Shown: positions 1 to 9,128, counted from the first letter of the stretch. The stretch is 64,000 bases of DNA from Maritalea sp049801075 (GCF_049801075.1 NZ_JBNAGG010000005.1:123988-187987), one strand, 5' to 3'. The notes: a model not told the origin generated them from the letters alone. Translations and numbers: made by a program.

Positions 1-510
1 CAAATAACAGATGCAAACCTTGCGCCCCTAAGACAAGTGGGCACAAAGGGCGCGCAACGCGAACTTGGGGCAGATATCTACAAATTCATCAATATCTCAA
101 TGGACAGCATGATCATCTATGATCGGTCGCGCTTGCCAATTGCCTATGATGTCAATCAACCCTGTCTTGTGGACATGGATTTGATTTTTAAGGCTTTCTG
201 TCACACAGCAAAATGCCTGCACATACCCGCGCCGCTGCATCTATATCGCAAACAGGCCGTCTCCATCAGCAATGGACCAGCCGCCGCCGACAAGTTTGCA
301 CACATAAAACGCACGCTGCTCTCGCGTCTTGAAACCAATCATTATGATTTTGTGGATTCAGCCGCGGCCCGGAAAGGCTTTGAAACCTTTTTGCGCGCAT
401 CTTTAAAAACTGAGCTTGCATTTGCGGCGCAGAGCGCAAAATCGTCATCCTTTTTGTTCGAAGATTTGCTGGAAGCGCACCTAAAGAAAGAGCGCATTTT
501 TGAGCGTTGA
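1..510 (+). CDS. Glycosyltransferase (family 2-like), C-terminal part; 5' truncated by window
   Basis: The frame is open from base 1 to a TGA at 508-510, so the gene starts outside the window; the internal GTG at 37 need not be the start. The visible residues hold an acidic Asp-Met-Asp segment followed by an aromatic helix, then a Pro-x-Pro-Leu-x-Leu-Tyr-Arg stretch. This resembles the end of GT-A family 2 enzymes, where a DxD-type acidic motif is followed by a LYRxH-like region. The tail is basic and amphipathic. Because the nucleotide-sugar binding half is missing, the donor and product cannot be named. The family call is an inference from a short segment; an uncharacterised cytoplasmic protein is the alternative. 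Confidence 0.4.
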   Translation, partial: QITDANLAPLRQVGTKGAQRELGADIYKFINISMDSMIIYDRSRLPIAYDVNQPCLVDMDLIFKAFCHTAKCLHIPAPLHLYRKQAVSISNGPAAADKFAHIKRTLLSRLETNHYDFVDSAAARKGFETFLRASLKTELAFAAQSAKSSSFLFEDLLEAHLKKERIFER

Positions 511-926
511 TGGCGACTGAACGGAAATTTGCACCAAAAAAACCGCTCAGACTGAAGAAAGTTTAAAAGCGCGAACAGGGCACTGCGATACATCGCCAAA
601 GTATCGAATCAAAATACTGTATATCGAAACATTTCTGCATCTCGATCTGTTTTTTACTCAGCGCTTGGCGTTAAAATGGTCTCATTTATCAGCGACATAG
701 CAACAATTTACCGCCCTGAAGGGTCCATTGTTCTAAAATCCCATCGAATCAAGACTAAGTTTTTGATTATCCAGTCAAGATTCAGACAAGAATTTACAAA
801 AAGTAAGGCTCGTCTGACAATTTTGGCGAAATTTTTTTGATTTGCTGTTGCAACGGAAAGCAAAAGCGTCTTTTCTCTCGGGTGCATGCACTAACTGCAT
901 GCAATGATATTGGAGGGAACATTATC
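511..926. other. Non-coding region upstream of dppA
   Basis: 416 bases with no credible gene. The stretch is AT-rich. It contains an inverted repeat CGATAC (586-591)/GTATCG (601-606) without a T-run, and, close to dppA, a perfect hairpin of two TGCATGCA octamers (883-903). No promoter could be assigned with confidence, but the dppA promoter must lie here because the upstream gene ends at 510. Confidence 0.6.
883..903 (+). promoter_or_regulatory. Leader hairpin in front of the dppA ribosome binding site
   Basis: TGCATGCA (883-890) and TGCATGCA (896-903) are separated by CTAAC. Each octamer is itself a palindrome, so the pair can fold into an 8-bp stem with a 5-nt loop, or act as two operator half-sites. 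The right arm ends 8 nt before the GGAGGG ribosome binding site (912-917). It could stabilise the dppA message, modulate initiation or bind a repressor; the sequence alone does not decide. Confidence 0.5.
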
Positions 927-2522
927 ATGAAAAAATTCGGAAAGTTGCTAGCAGCAACAGCCCTTATGGGGTTGATGGCTGGTAGCGCTTACGCAAAAAC
1001 ACTAGTATACTGCTCTGAGGGTTCACCAGAAGGTTTTGACGTTGCACCATATACTGCTGGTACAACATTTGATGCGTCTTCTAAGCCGCTTTACAACCGT
1101 TTGGTTGAATTTAAGCGTGGCACATCTCAAGTTCAGCCTGGTTTGGCTGAAAGCTGGGAAGTGTCTGAAGATGGTCTTGAGTACACTTTCAACCTGCGTA
1201 AGGGCGTGAAGTTCCATACTACGAGCTTCTTTACACCTACACGTGATTTCAACGCAGACGACGTGTTGTTCTCATTCAACCGTCAGCGTTTGGCTGATCA
1301 CCCATGGTACGAATATGTGCCTGGCATTTCATGGGAATACTTTAACGGTATGTCCATGCCAGACCTGATCAAAGACATTGAAAAAGTTGACGATTACACC
1401 GTTAAGTTCGTGTTGAACCGTCCTGAAGCGCCAATGATCGCTAACCTTGCAATGGACTTTGCTTCAATCGTATCTGCAGAATATGCTGACCAGCTTAAAG
1501 AAGCAGGCACTGAAGAGTTGTTGAACCAAGAGCCAGTTGGCACGGGTCCATTTAGCTTTGTTGCTTACCAAAAAGACGCTGTGATCCGCTATGCTGCGCA
1601 CCCTGATTATTGGGATGGCAAACAGCCTATCGACGATCTTGTGTTCGCGATTACAACAGACGCTGCTGTTCGCGCTCAAAAGCTGAAAGCTGGCGAGTGT
1701 CACGTGGCACCATATCCAAACCCAGCTGACATTGAAGGCCTTGCCGCTGACGAAAACCTCGTCATGATGGAACAAGAAGGCTTGAACGTTGGCTATTTGG
1801 CTTACAACACGCAAGTTGCTCCATTTGACAATGCAAAAGTTCGTAAAGCATTGAACATGGCGATCAACAAGCAAGCTATCTTGGACGCTGTGTTCCAAGG
1901 TGCTGGCTCTGCTGCCAAAAACCCAATTCCACCTACCATGTGGTCATACAATAACGCCATCGAAGATGACGCGTTTGATCCTGAAGCTGCAAAAGCAATG
2001 CTTGAAGCTGAAGGCGTGACTGGTCTTGAGATGGAAATCTGGGCAATGCCTGTTCAGCGTCCTTACAACCCGAACGCACGTCGTATGGCTGAAGTTATTC
2101 AGGCTGACTTTGCAAAAATCGGTGTGGACGTAACAATCGTTTCTTATGAGTGGGGTGAATATCTTGCTCGCTCTAAAGAAGTTGATCGTAAAGGCGCTGT
2201 ATTGCTTGGTTGGACTGGTGACAACGGTGATCCAGACAACTTCCTAGCGGTTCTTTTGGGCTGTGACGGTGTTGGCGGTTCAAACCGTGCTCAGTGGTGT
2301 AACGAAGAGTTTGAAGCTTTGATCCAAAAAGCGAAAACTATTTCGGACCAAGAAGAGCGCACCAAGCTTTATGAAGAAGCACAAGTTGTGTTTAAGCGTG
2401 AAGCACCTTGGGCAACAATCGCACACTCAACAGTGTTCATGCCAATGTCCAAGAAAGTCCAAGGCTATGTGATGGACCCATTGGGCGGTCACTGGTTCGA
2501 CGGTGTTGATCTTGCCGAGTAA
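927..2522 (+). CDS. dppA: Periplasmic dipeptide-binding protein DppA
   Basis: Solute-binding protein (family 5) of a dipeptide ABC importer, 531 residues from the ATG at 927, which has a strong GGAGGG site 9 nt upstream; a longer frame from 837 has no such site. Residues 1-23 form a Sec signal peptide ending Ala-Tyr-Ala. The mature protein opens with KTLVYCSEGSPEGF, then has PLYNRLVEF, RPEAP, AMPVQRPYNPNARRMAE, GWTGDNGDPDNF and IAHSTVF blocks, which closely match E. coli DppA. No lipobox is present, so it should be a soluble periplasmic protein. Codons are strongly biased to T-ending forms, as in rpsA below, suggesting high expression. It is first in dppABCDF and is followed by a strong terminator hairpin that should keep it in excess over the membrane genes. 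Confidence 0.95.
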   Translation: MKKFGKLLAATALMGLMAGSAYAKTLVYCSEGSPEGFDVAPYTAGTTFDASSKPLYNRLVEFKRGTSQVQPGLAESWEVSEDGLEYTFNLRKGVKFHTTSFFTPTRDFNADDVLFSFNRQRLADHPWYEYVPGISWEYFNGMSMPDLIKDIEKVDDYTVKFVLNRPEAPMIANLAMDFASIVSAEYADQLKEAGTEELLNQEPVGTGPFSFVAYQKDAVIRYAAHPDYWDGKQPIDDLVFAITTDAAVRAQKLKAGECHVAPYPNPADIEGLAADENLVMMEQEGLNVGYLAYNTQVAPFDNAKVRKALNMAINKQAILDAVFQGAGSAAKNPIPPTMWSYNNAIEDDAFDPEAAKAMLEAEGVTGLEMEIWAMPVQRPYNPNARRMAEVIQADFAKIGVDVTIVSYEWGEYLARSKEVDRKGAVLLGWTGDNGDPDNFLAVLLGCDGVGGSNRAQWCNEEFEALIQKAKTISDQEERTKLYEEAQVVFKREAPWATIAHSTVFMPMSKKVQGYVMDPLGGHWFDGVDLAE

Positions 2523-2544
2523 GGCTTAAAGGAAAAGGTTGATT

Positions 2545-2578
2545 GCAGGCGCCCCTTTGCGGCGCCTGCTTTCTTTTT
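2545..2578 (+). terminator. Intercistronic terminator/attenuator between dppA and dppB
   Basis: Perfect 9-bp stem GCAGGCGCC/GGCGCCTGC (2545-2553 with 2561-2569), 7-nt loop, followed by TTCTTTTT. Placed between the binding-protein gene and the permease genes, it probably lets only part of transcription through to dppBCDF. Confidence 0.8.
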
Positions 2579-2586
2579 GAACGAAC

Positions 2587-3594
2587 ATGCTGAAATTTCT
2601 GCTCAACAAATTGGTACTTATTGTACCGACATTTATCGGCATCACGATCGTCGCCTTTGGCTTTGTACGCGTGCTGCCTGGGGATCCTATTCTTGCACTG
2701 GCGGGGGAGCGGGGCGTAGAGCCCGAACGCTACCAACAATTGCTGACGCAGTTTGGCTTTGATCGTCCTATTTGGGAACAATATTTCACTTATGTGATTG
2801 GTTTGTTCCAAGGCGATTTTGGCACATCGATTGCCACCAAGCGACCGGTGCTGAACGAATTTATGGCCCTTTTCCCAGCAACAGTTGAATTGGCGCTTTG
2901 CGCGATCATCTTCGCGATCGTGCTCGGCATTCCGGCTGGCATCATCTCCGCGGTTAAACGCGGCTCTTGGTTTGACCAAGTGGCCATGGGCACTGCCCTT
3001 GCCGGCTATTCAATGCCGATTTTCTGGTGGGGCCTTTTGCTCATCATTTTATTTTCCGGCACATTGGGATGGACGCCCGTTTCAGGCCGCATCTCTTTGC
3101 TTTATTTCTTCCCGCAAGTCACCGGCTTCATGCTGATCGATAGCTTGCTGTCGGGCCAGGCTGGCGCCTTCAAATCAGCAGCAATGCATTTGATTTTGCC
3201 GACCATCGTATTGGGCACAATCCCGCTTGCGGTGATTGCCCGGCAAACACGCTCGGCCATGTTGGAAGTGTTGGGTGAAGACTATGTGCGCACTGCACGT
3301 GCAAAGGGCTTGGGCCAGTTGCAGGTTGTTGGCGTACATGCGTTGCGCAATGCGCTTATCCCCGTGATTACAACAATTGGCCTGCAGGTGGGCGTTTTGC
3401 TCGCAGGGGCGATTTTAACGGAAACGATCTTTTCTTGGCCAGGCATTGGCAAGTGGATGGTCGATAGTATTTCAAGGCGCGATTATCCATCCGTACAGGG
3501 TGGTTTGGTGTTGATTGCTTTGATTGTTATGGTGGTGAACCTGACAGTCGACGTGCTCTACGGTCTGATCAATCCGCGCATTCGGCATCAGTGA
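2587..3594 (+). CDS. dppB: Dipeptide ABC transporter permease DppB
   Basis: Inner-membrane permease of 335 residues that pairs with DppC to form the translocation path. It has an N-terminal membrane segment followed by FVRVLPGDP, then several hydrophobic segments and the conserved block SMLEVLGEDYVRTARAKGL, which is the EAA coupling loop contacting the ATPases. The C-terminus NPRIRHQ is typical of DppB. Length equals the family norm (about 335-340). The ATG at 2587 lies just after the intercistronic hairpin, and the next gene begins about 10 nt after its stop, so dppBCDF are co-transcribed. Confidence 0.94.
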   Translation: MLKFLLNKLVLIVPTFIGITIVAFGFVRVLPGDPILALAGERGVEPERYQQLLTQFGFDRPIWEQYFTYVIGLFQGDFGTSIATKRPVLNEFMALFPATVELALCAIIFAIVLGIPAGIISAVKRGSWFDQVAMGTALAGYSMPIFWWGLLLIILFSGTLGWTPVSGRISLLYFFPQVTGFMLIDSLLSGQAGAFKSAAMHLILPTIVLGTIPLAVIARQTRSAMLEVLGEDYVRTARAKGLGQLQVVGVHALRNALIPVITTIGLQVGVLLAGAILTETIFSWPGIGKWMVDSISRRDYPSVQGGLVLIALIVMVVNLTVDVLYGLINPRIRHQ

Positions 3595-3604
3595 GGATAT
3601 GAAA

Positions 3605-4531
3605 ATGACTGATCCTACACTAAAAGATATCGATCAAGATGTCGTAAAAGCAGAAGCCCGCAAAGCGCGCTGGTCTGTCCTTAATGAGTTTTGGCACTAT
3701 TTCAGCGCCAATAAGGGCGCTGTGATCGGCCTGTGCATTGTTGGCTTCATGATCATTATGGCGGTGTTGGCCCCATGGATTGCACCGCACGAACCCAACT
3801 TCCAAAACCGGGATGCGTTTCTAACGCCGCCTGTTTGGCAAGAGGGGGGCACATGGACTTACATTCTGGGCACCGATGCTGTTGGGCGTGACATTCTTTC
3901 GCGTTTGATGCATGGCGCACGCTTCTCGCTGTTTATCGGTGTGGTTGTGGTGACCATCTCCTTGATTGGGGGCATTGTGATCGGCCTGATCGCGGGTTAC
4001 TTCCGTGGCTGGGTTGATGCCTTGATCATGCGGATCATGGACATCATTCTTGCATTTCCTTCATTGCTAATGGCGTTGGTGCTGGTGGCAATTTTGGGAC
4101 CAGGCTTGGTGAATGCCATGATCGCGATTGCGGTGGTGTTGCAACCTCACTTTGCGCGTTTAACACGTGCAGCTGTGATGTCTGAATCCAATCGTGAATA
4201 TGTGACAAGTGCAAAGGTTGCTGGTGCTGGGCATTTACGCTTGATGTTTAAAACCATCTTGCCGAACTGTTTGGCCCCGCTGATCGTTCAAGCCACATTG
4301 TCTTTCTCTACCGCCATTTTGGATGCGGCAGCGTTGGGCTTTTTGGGCATGGGCGCACAGCCTCCTACCCCGGAATGGGGCACCATGTTGGCGGAAGCAC
4401 GTGAATTTGTGTTGCGCGCATGGTGGGTTGTGACCTTCCCTGGCATTGCCATTTTGGTCACCGTTTTGGCGATCAATCTGGTGGGCGATGGCCTGCGCGA
4501 TGCGCTTGACCCGAAACTCAAGCGGAGCTGA
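3605..4531 (+). CDS. dppC: Dipeptide ABC transporter permease DppC
   Basis: Second inner-membrane permease, 308 residues from ATG 3605. An in-frame ATG lies at 3599, but the GAGGA site (3593-3597) is only 1 nt from it and 7 nt from 3605, so the second is preferred. The protein has a cytoplasmic N-terminal tail, a first membrane segment (near 35-55), the HPLGTDxxGRD-like block (seen as LGTDAVGRDILSRLMHGAR) and the EAA loop NREYVTSAKVAGAGH. The end GDGLRDALDPKLK is characteristic of the DppC/OppC family. It lies 5 nt before dppD. Confidence 0.93.
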   Translation: MTDPTLKDIDQDVVKAEARKARWSVLNEFWHYFSANKGAVIGLCIVGFMIIMAVLAPWIAPHEPNFQNRDAFLTPPVWQEGGTWTYILGTDAVGRDILSRLMHGARFSLFIGVVVVTISLIGGIVIGLIAGYFRGWVDALIMRIMDIILAFPSLLMALVLVAILGPGLVNAMIAIAVVLQPHFARLTRAAVMSESNREYVTSAKVAGAGHLRLMFKTILPNCLAPLIVQATLSFSTAILDAAALGFLGMGAQPPTPEWGTMLAEAREFVLRAWWVVTFPGIAILVTVLAINLVGDGLRDALDPKLKRS

Positions 4532-4536
4532 TCATC

Positions 4537-5391
4537 ATGACCAATGTACTCAATATTGAAAATTTGACAGTGACGTTTGATACCGCTGATGGCCCATTTA
4601 AGGCCGTTGATGGGGTGAACTTCAAGGTCGATCAAAATGACATTCTCGCCATTGTGGGCGAGAGTGGTTCTGGCAAGTCTGTTTCAATGTTGGCTGTGAT
4701 GGGACTATTGCCCAACACCGCCACCATCACAGCAGATAAAATTGAATTTGAAGGCAAAGACATCAGCAATTTGAGCGATCGAGATCGCCGCCATATTATT
4801 GGCAAAGACATCTCAATGATCTTTCAAGAGCCGATTGCCAGCCTTAATCCGTGTTTTACAGTGGGTTTTCAAATTCATGAAATGCTCAAAACACACACCA
4901 ACAAAAACAAAAAAGAGCGGGCAGAACGTGCGCTTGAATTGTTCAATTTGGTGGGTATTCCAGACCCTGAGAAGAAGCTGAAAAGCTATCCTCACCAATT
5001 GTCTGGTGGCCAGTGTCAGCGGGTGATGATTGCCATGGCGATCTCGTGCGATCCAAAGCTTTTGATTGCCGATGAGCCAACCACGGCGCTGGATGTGACC
5101 ATTCAAAAACAGATCCTTGATCTGTTGCTGGATATTCAGGCCAAGACCAATATGGCATTGATCATGATCACCCACGATATGGGCGTGGTTGCGGAAACAG
5201 CCCACCGGGTTGTGGTGCAATATAAAGGGCAACAAATGGAAGAAGCCAATGTGCTTGATTTGTTTGAGAACCCTCAAAACGCCTATACCAAAGCACTGTT
5301 GTCAGCATTGCCTGAACGCGCCGAAGGCGACCGCCTTCCAACTGTTTCAGACTTTGCTGAGAGCTTTGAAAAAGGGGAGACACGCGCATGA
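4537..5391 (+). CDS. dppD: Dipeptide ABC transporter ATPase DppD
   Basis: Cytoplasmic ATPase that powers uptake. Of its 284 residues, Walker A GESGSGKS is at 41-48, the Q-loop glutamine is in FQEP (about 97), the signature LSGGQ is at 155-159 and Walker B LLIADEPTTALD at 175-186, followed by the H-loop in MITHDMG. It ends soon after the NPQNAYTKALLSALP segment. Family members are usually about 325 residues and carry a cysteine-containing oligopeptide-transport C-terminal domain; that domain is missing here. It overlaps dppF by 4 bases (ATGA), suggesting translational coupling. Confidence 0.92.
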   Translation: MTNVLNIENLTVTFDTADGPFKAVDGVNFKVDQNDILAIVGESGSGKSVSMLAVMGLLPNTATITADKIEFEGKDISNLSDRDRRHIIGKDISMIFQEPIASLNPCFTVGFQIHEMLKTHTNKNKKERAERALELFNLVGIPDPEKKLKSYPHQLSGGQCQRVMIAMAISCDPKLLIADEPTTALDVTIQKQILDLLLDIQAKTNMALIMITHDMGVVAETAHRVVVQYKGQQMEEANVLDLFENPQNAYTKALLSALPERAEGDRLPTVSDFAESFEKGETRA

Positions 5392-6215
5392 GCAAGACCG
5401 TGATTAAGGCGACTGATATTCATCGCGACTATGTCACCAAGGCAACCATGTTCAAAAAAGGCGACGTGGTACATGCGCTTAAGGGCGTTAGCTTTGAACT
5501 CAAGCAAGGCGAAACCCTGGCGCTTGTGGGCGAAAGCGGTTGTGGCAAATCCACGCTTGCGCGGATTTTGACGCTGATTGACGCCCAAACCGCAGGTGAG
5601 TTGGAGATTGACGGTCAAAAAATTGACATCCGTGAAAATCCTCCGACCAGCGATATGCGTCAACATGTGCAAATCGTGTTCCAAAACCCATATGGCTCGC
5701 TCAACCCGCGCCAAAAGGTGGGTGAGATTTTGGAAGAGCCCCTCATCATCAACACCGATATGCCTGCTGAAGAGCGGCGCGAATTGGCGATGGCGATGTT
5801 GCTTAAAGTGGGCTTGGATGCGGTGCATTATGGCCGCTATCCGCACATGTTCTCTGGCGGTCAACGTCAGCGGATTGCGATTGCACGGGCGCTGATGATG
5901 CGGCCTGACATTTTGGTGCTGGACGAACCTGTTTCGGCGCTTGATTTGTCGGTTCAGGCACAAATCCTGAACCTGTTGGCGGATTTGCAGGACGAGTTCA
6001 ACCTCTCCTACATCTTTATTTCTCACGATCTATCCGTTGTGAAATATATCGCCGACCGGGTGATGGTGATGTATTTTGGCGAAATTGTTGAGCAGAACAC
6101 GCGGGATGAAATCTTCAGCAACCCGCAGCACGACTATACCAAAACCTTGTTGGCGGCGACGCCACGAGCCAGCATTGAGTCGATCAAAAAACGTTTGGGT
6201 GTAAGCGCTGCATAA
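5388..6215 (+). CDS. dppF: Dipeptide ABC transporter ATPase DppF
   Basis: Partner ATPase of DppD, 275 residues. Walker A GESGCGKS is at 48-55, FSGGQRQR starts at 155, Walker B ILVLDEPVSALD follows at about 175, and the H-loop is in FISHDLS. Like DppD it is shorter than usual (about 330), ending after NPQHDYTKTLLAATP and lacking the cysteine-rich C-terminal extension. Its start lies inside the end of dppD. A hairpin terminator 28 nt after its stop closes the operon. Confidence 0.93.
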   Translation: MSKTVIKATDIHRDYVTKATMFKKGDVVHALKGVSFELKQGETLALVGESGCGKSTLARILTLIDAQTAGELEIDGQKIDIRENPPTSDMRQHVQIVFQNPYGSLNPRQKVGEILEEPLIINTDMPAEERRELAMAMLLKVGLDAVHYGRYPHMFSGGQRQRIAIARALMMRPDILVLDEPVSALDLSVQAQILNLLADLQDEFNLSYIFISHDLSVVKYIADRVMVMYFGEIVEQNTRDEIFSNPQHDYTKTLLAATPRASIESIKKRLGVSAA

Positions 6216-6242
6216 ACAGCGAAGACATCTCTAAAGTTTAAA

Positions 6243-6268
6243 AGGCGCTGCATTTGCAGCGCCTTTTT
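6243..6268. terminator. Terminator of the dpp operon
   Basis: 9-bp stem AGGCGCTGC/GCAGCGCCT with a 4-nt loop, followed by TTTTT on the + strand. On the - strand the dadA stop codon lies within its edge and an A/T tract flanks the other side, so it may serve both converging genes. Confidence 0.85.
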
Positions 6269-7511
6269 ATTTCACTTCTTTCATAATCTGCCGTGCGATG
6301 CGATCCGCACTACCTGCGCTGAGCACCCAACCGTACATGCCATGGCCCGTGTTGATATAACCATTCTTCTGGGTTAGCCGCCCGATCACGGGTTGGCTAT
6401 CTGGGGTCAATGGGCGAAAGCCCATCCAAGGCGAAAGGTCACCAGAATCTTCAGCGACCAGTGGGAAACGTTCAAACAGTTTGGCTTTAAAGGTGTTGAG
6501 GCGTCTTGCGGATATGCCACGCTGCTGCGGTACAAAATCGGCATAGCCCGCATAGCGAATGCGATCGCCCAAGCGGGTGACCACAGCTTTGTTTTCCGCG
6601 TCCGTGATCGCTAAATCAGGCACGGCTTTGCCCAGGGGCAATGACAGGCTGTAGCCAGCCATTGGCGCCAAAGGCAGCGTTTTACCCAAGCGAGCGCACA
6701 GATCTACAGACTGCAATCCAGCGCAAATCACAAACGCATCGGCCTCTACGCGGCCTTGATCGGTGATCAAATAGCGCATTTCGAGCTGATCCATCACCAC
6801 GTCCAACACTTTTTGATTGGGCAAAAACTCGCCGGTGCCGGTTTCAACCAAATGGCGCAGTGCTTCGCGGGCAAATTTGCGGGCATCGCCCACCGCGTCG
6901 CCAGCAGAATAAATGCCCCCTTTGCAGCGCCCTTGAAATTGAATGAAAGTTGGTTCTTTGCGCACCACGCCTTCATGATCCAAAACTTCGATCTCAGCAC
7001 CCAATTTCTTTTTCTGATCGGCCCATAACTGCGTCGCGGTGAAATTCGCGTTTGGCCCCAGAAGAGTCACTTTGCCAGACTCGCGATAATCAAAATCGAA
7101 ATCGTAGGTTTCGAGCCATTCTTGGAAAACAGCTTTTGAGGAAAGGCTTAACGCCAAATTGGCAAGGCTGTTTTTTTCGAATTGGCTGGTCCGCGCTTCG
7201 TTTAAAAATTTGAACGCCCATACGAAATAATCCTTCACCCAAAGCGGGCTCAGTTTGCCGCTGGGGGATTGGCCGGTCAGGATTTTGGGCATCAGACCAA
7301 TCAAGGCGGGTGAGGCAACCGCATCCACTGAAGTGTAGCTCAGCTGGGCTGCATTTTGCGCGCTGGTCGCGGTGGCTGCATCTGGCGCCGCATCAATAAT
7401 GATCGGATATGCACCCAGCTCTTTCAGCCGCAATGCAGTAGTGACCCCAACAATGCCCGCGCCAATAATGGCGACCTTTGGACCTGTTTGCGCAAATTGC
7501 TCCTGAGCCAC
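6267..7511 (-). CDS. dadA: FAD-dependent D-amino acid dehydrogenase (DadA-like)
   Basis: Oxidatively deaminates D-amino acids to 2-oxo acids, passing electrons to the respiratory chain at the inner membrane. A dinucleotide-binding motif GAGIVG lies at residues 17-22. The end contains MGFRPLTPDSQPVIGRL and NTGHGMYGWVLSAGSA, hallmarks of the DAO/DadA family. I place the start at the GTG at 7511 (414 residues, normal for DadA) because AAGGA sits 9 nt upstream; a longer frame to 7580 adds an unlikely N-terminus. It is divergent from selO, so the 7512-7600 gap holds both promoters. With DppABCDF next door it would suit use of D-amino acid-containing peptides, which is an inference. Confidence 0.82.
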   Translation of the reverse strand: MAQEQFAQTGPKVAIIGAGIVGVTTALRLKELGAYPIIIDAAPDAATATSAQNAAQLSYTSVDAVASPALIGLMPKILTGQSPSGKLSPLWVKDYFVWAFKFLNEARTSQFEKNSLANLALSLSSKAVFQEWLETYDFDFDYRESGKVTLLGPNANFTATQLWADQKKKLGAEIEVLDHEGVVRKEPTFIQFQGRCKGGIYSAGDAVGDARKFAREALRHLVETGTGEFLPNQKVLDVVMDQLEMRYLITDQGRVEADAFVICAGLQSVDLCARLGKTLPLAPMAGYSLSLPLGKAVPDLAITDAENKAVVTRLGDRIRYAGYADFVPQQRGISARRLNTFKAKLFERFPLVAEDSGDLSPWMGFRPLTPDSQPVIGRLTQKNGYINTGHGMYGWVLSAGSADRIARQIMKEVK

Positions 7512-7600
7512 GATTGGCCATCCTTTTGTAAAACTGCTAATAATCGCCACAAAAGTGCGCGATATTGCGCGAAAATTCAAATCATTGTTGAACGGTTTTT

Positions 7601-9067
7601 ATGGATATCCCCACCACCCCTTTAGGGCAAAGCTTTGCCGCCCTGCCCGATCTGTTTTACGCGCCTGTTGCGCCCACACCTGTGGTCACGCCCACATGGA
7701 TCGGGTTTAACAATAAACTGGCCGAGACATTGGGTTTGGATCGAGGCTTTTGGCAAGGCGACGAGGGGATGGCAATTTTGTCCGGCAACAAAGTAGCCGA
7801 CGGCAGCCAACCGGTGGCGATGGCCTATGCTGGCCACCAGTTTGGAAATTGGGTACCCCAGCTGGGCGACGGACGCGCCCACATTCTGGGTGATGTGACT
7901 GCACCTAATGGTCAAACATACGATGTGCAATTGAAAGGTTCAGGGCCGACCCCCTTCTCCCGCAATGGCGATGGAAGGGCCGCGTTGGGGCCAGTGCTGC
8001 GCGAATATGTGATGAGCGAAGCCATGCACAATCTCGGCGTGCCCACAACGCGGGCGCTGGCTGCCATTTCAACGGGCGAGCGGGTGCAACGCGAAACAGG
8101 ACTGCCCGGCGCTGTGCTCACCCGCATTGCCACCAGCTTTGTGCGCGTCGGCACGTTTCAATATTTTATGGCACGGGGGGAGCACGAAGCACTCGCCCAA
8201 TTAGCCGATTTCGTGATTGAACGTCACTATCCTGACCTGCGCGATGCCGAGCATAAATATGTCAAATTGTTGGAAGCAATAATCGCGCGGCAAGCAGAGT
8301 TAATCGCACATTGGCAATTGATTGGCTTTATCCATGGGGTGATGAACACGGACAATATGGCAGTTTCTGGCGAGACCATTGATTATGGTCCTTGTGCCTT
8401 CATGGATCACTATCATCCCGAAACCGTTTTCAGTTCGATTGATGAATTTGGGCGCTATGCCTATCACAATCAACCACGGATCGCCCGCTGGAATTTGGGT
8501 GTGTTGGCACAATGTTTCTTGCCCATTTTGCATGAAAATGGGGATGCCGCCGTGCAATTGGCGCAAGATGCAATCAATGCGTTTGCGCCGCAGTTTGACG
8601 AAGCCTTCAAGACCGGGCTGTGCCGAAAAATTGGCCTTAGCCTCACTGAAGACAACATGGCGTTGGCCGTGGCCTATCTGGACCTATTGCAAGAATATAA
8701 TCTCGATTTCACAAATGGCTTCCGAAAGCTTGTGTCGCTTGATCCAGCGGAAATTGAGGTAAATGCCAATAAGTTTGAGGGCGATAGCTGGCGCGATTGG
8801 CTCGGCAAATGGGCAGCAGCCCATGACAATGAAGACACATCACTGACAGCCCGTCAGGAGATAATGCGCCTGAGCAATCCGCGCTTTATACCGCGCAACC
8901 ATTTGATGGAGCGCATGATTGCCGAGGCAATGGACGGCGATTTGAGCCTGTTCAACACGCTCAATCAGGTCTATCAGCACCCTTATGACGATCAACCTGA
9001 ATTTGATGCGTTCACCGCGCCACCTGCCAATGAAGAGCGGGTGCAGAGAACATTTTGCGGCACCTAA
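7601..9067 (+). CDS. selO: SelO family protein adenylyltransferase (YdiU)
   Basis: Pseudokinase-fold enzyme that transfers AMP from ATP to protein Ser/Thr/Tyr residues; in bacteria it is linked to redox stress. Conserved blocks are visible: YAGHQFG (76-82), QLGDGRA (87-93), LKGSG (111-115), RNGDGRA (121-127), HGVMNTDNM and IDYGPCAFMD, which hold the nucleotide and metal ligands. The 488-residue length matches the family (about 480). It ends Phe-Cys-Gly-Thr, so a cysteine sits near the C-terminus where eukaryotic SelO has selenocysteine. The ATG at 7601 has no clear ribosome binding site. It stands alone, divergent from dadA. Confidence 0.93.
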   Translation: MDIPTTPLGQSFAALPDLFYAPVAPTPVVTPTWIGFNNKLAETLGLDRGFWQGDEGMAILSGNKVADGSQPVAMAYAGHQFGNWVPQLGDGRAHILGDVTAPNGQTYDVQLKGSGPTPFSRNGDGRAALGPVLREYVMSEAMHNLGVPTTRALAAISTGERVQRETGLPGAVLTRIATSFVRVGTFQYFMARGEHEALAQLADFVIERHYPDLRDAEHKYVKLLEAIIARQAELIAHWQLIGFIHGVMNTDNMAVSGETIDYGPCAFMDHYHPETVFSSIDEFGRYAYHNQPRIARWNLGVLAQCFLPILHENGDAAVQLAQDAINAFAPQFDEAFKTGLCRKIGLSLTEDNMALAVAYLDLLQEYNLDFTNGFRKLVSLDPAEIEVNANKFEGDSWRDWLGKWAAAHDNEDTSLTARQEIMRLSNPRFIPRNHLMERMIAEAMDGDLSLFNTLNQVYQHPYDDQPEFDAFTAPPANEERVQRTFCGT

Positions 9068-9128
9068 TCTAGATCAATTGCACCACGATCCGTTTCCATT
9101 ATTCTCTGACCAATAATGGAGAGTTCAG

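Noticed and set aside
837..926. Longer N-terminus for DppA
   Set aside because: It would run through the leader hairpin and the ribosome site, and the signal peptide begins at 927.
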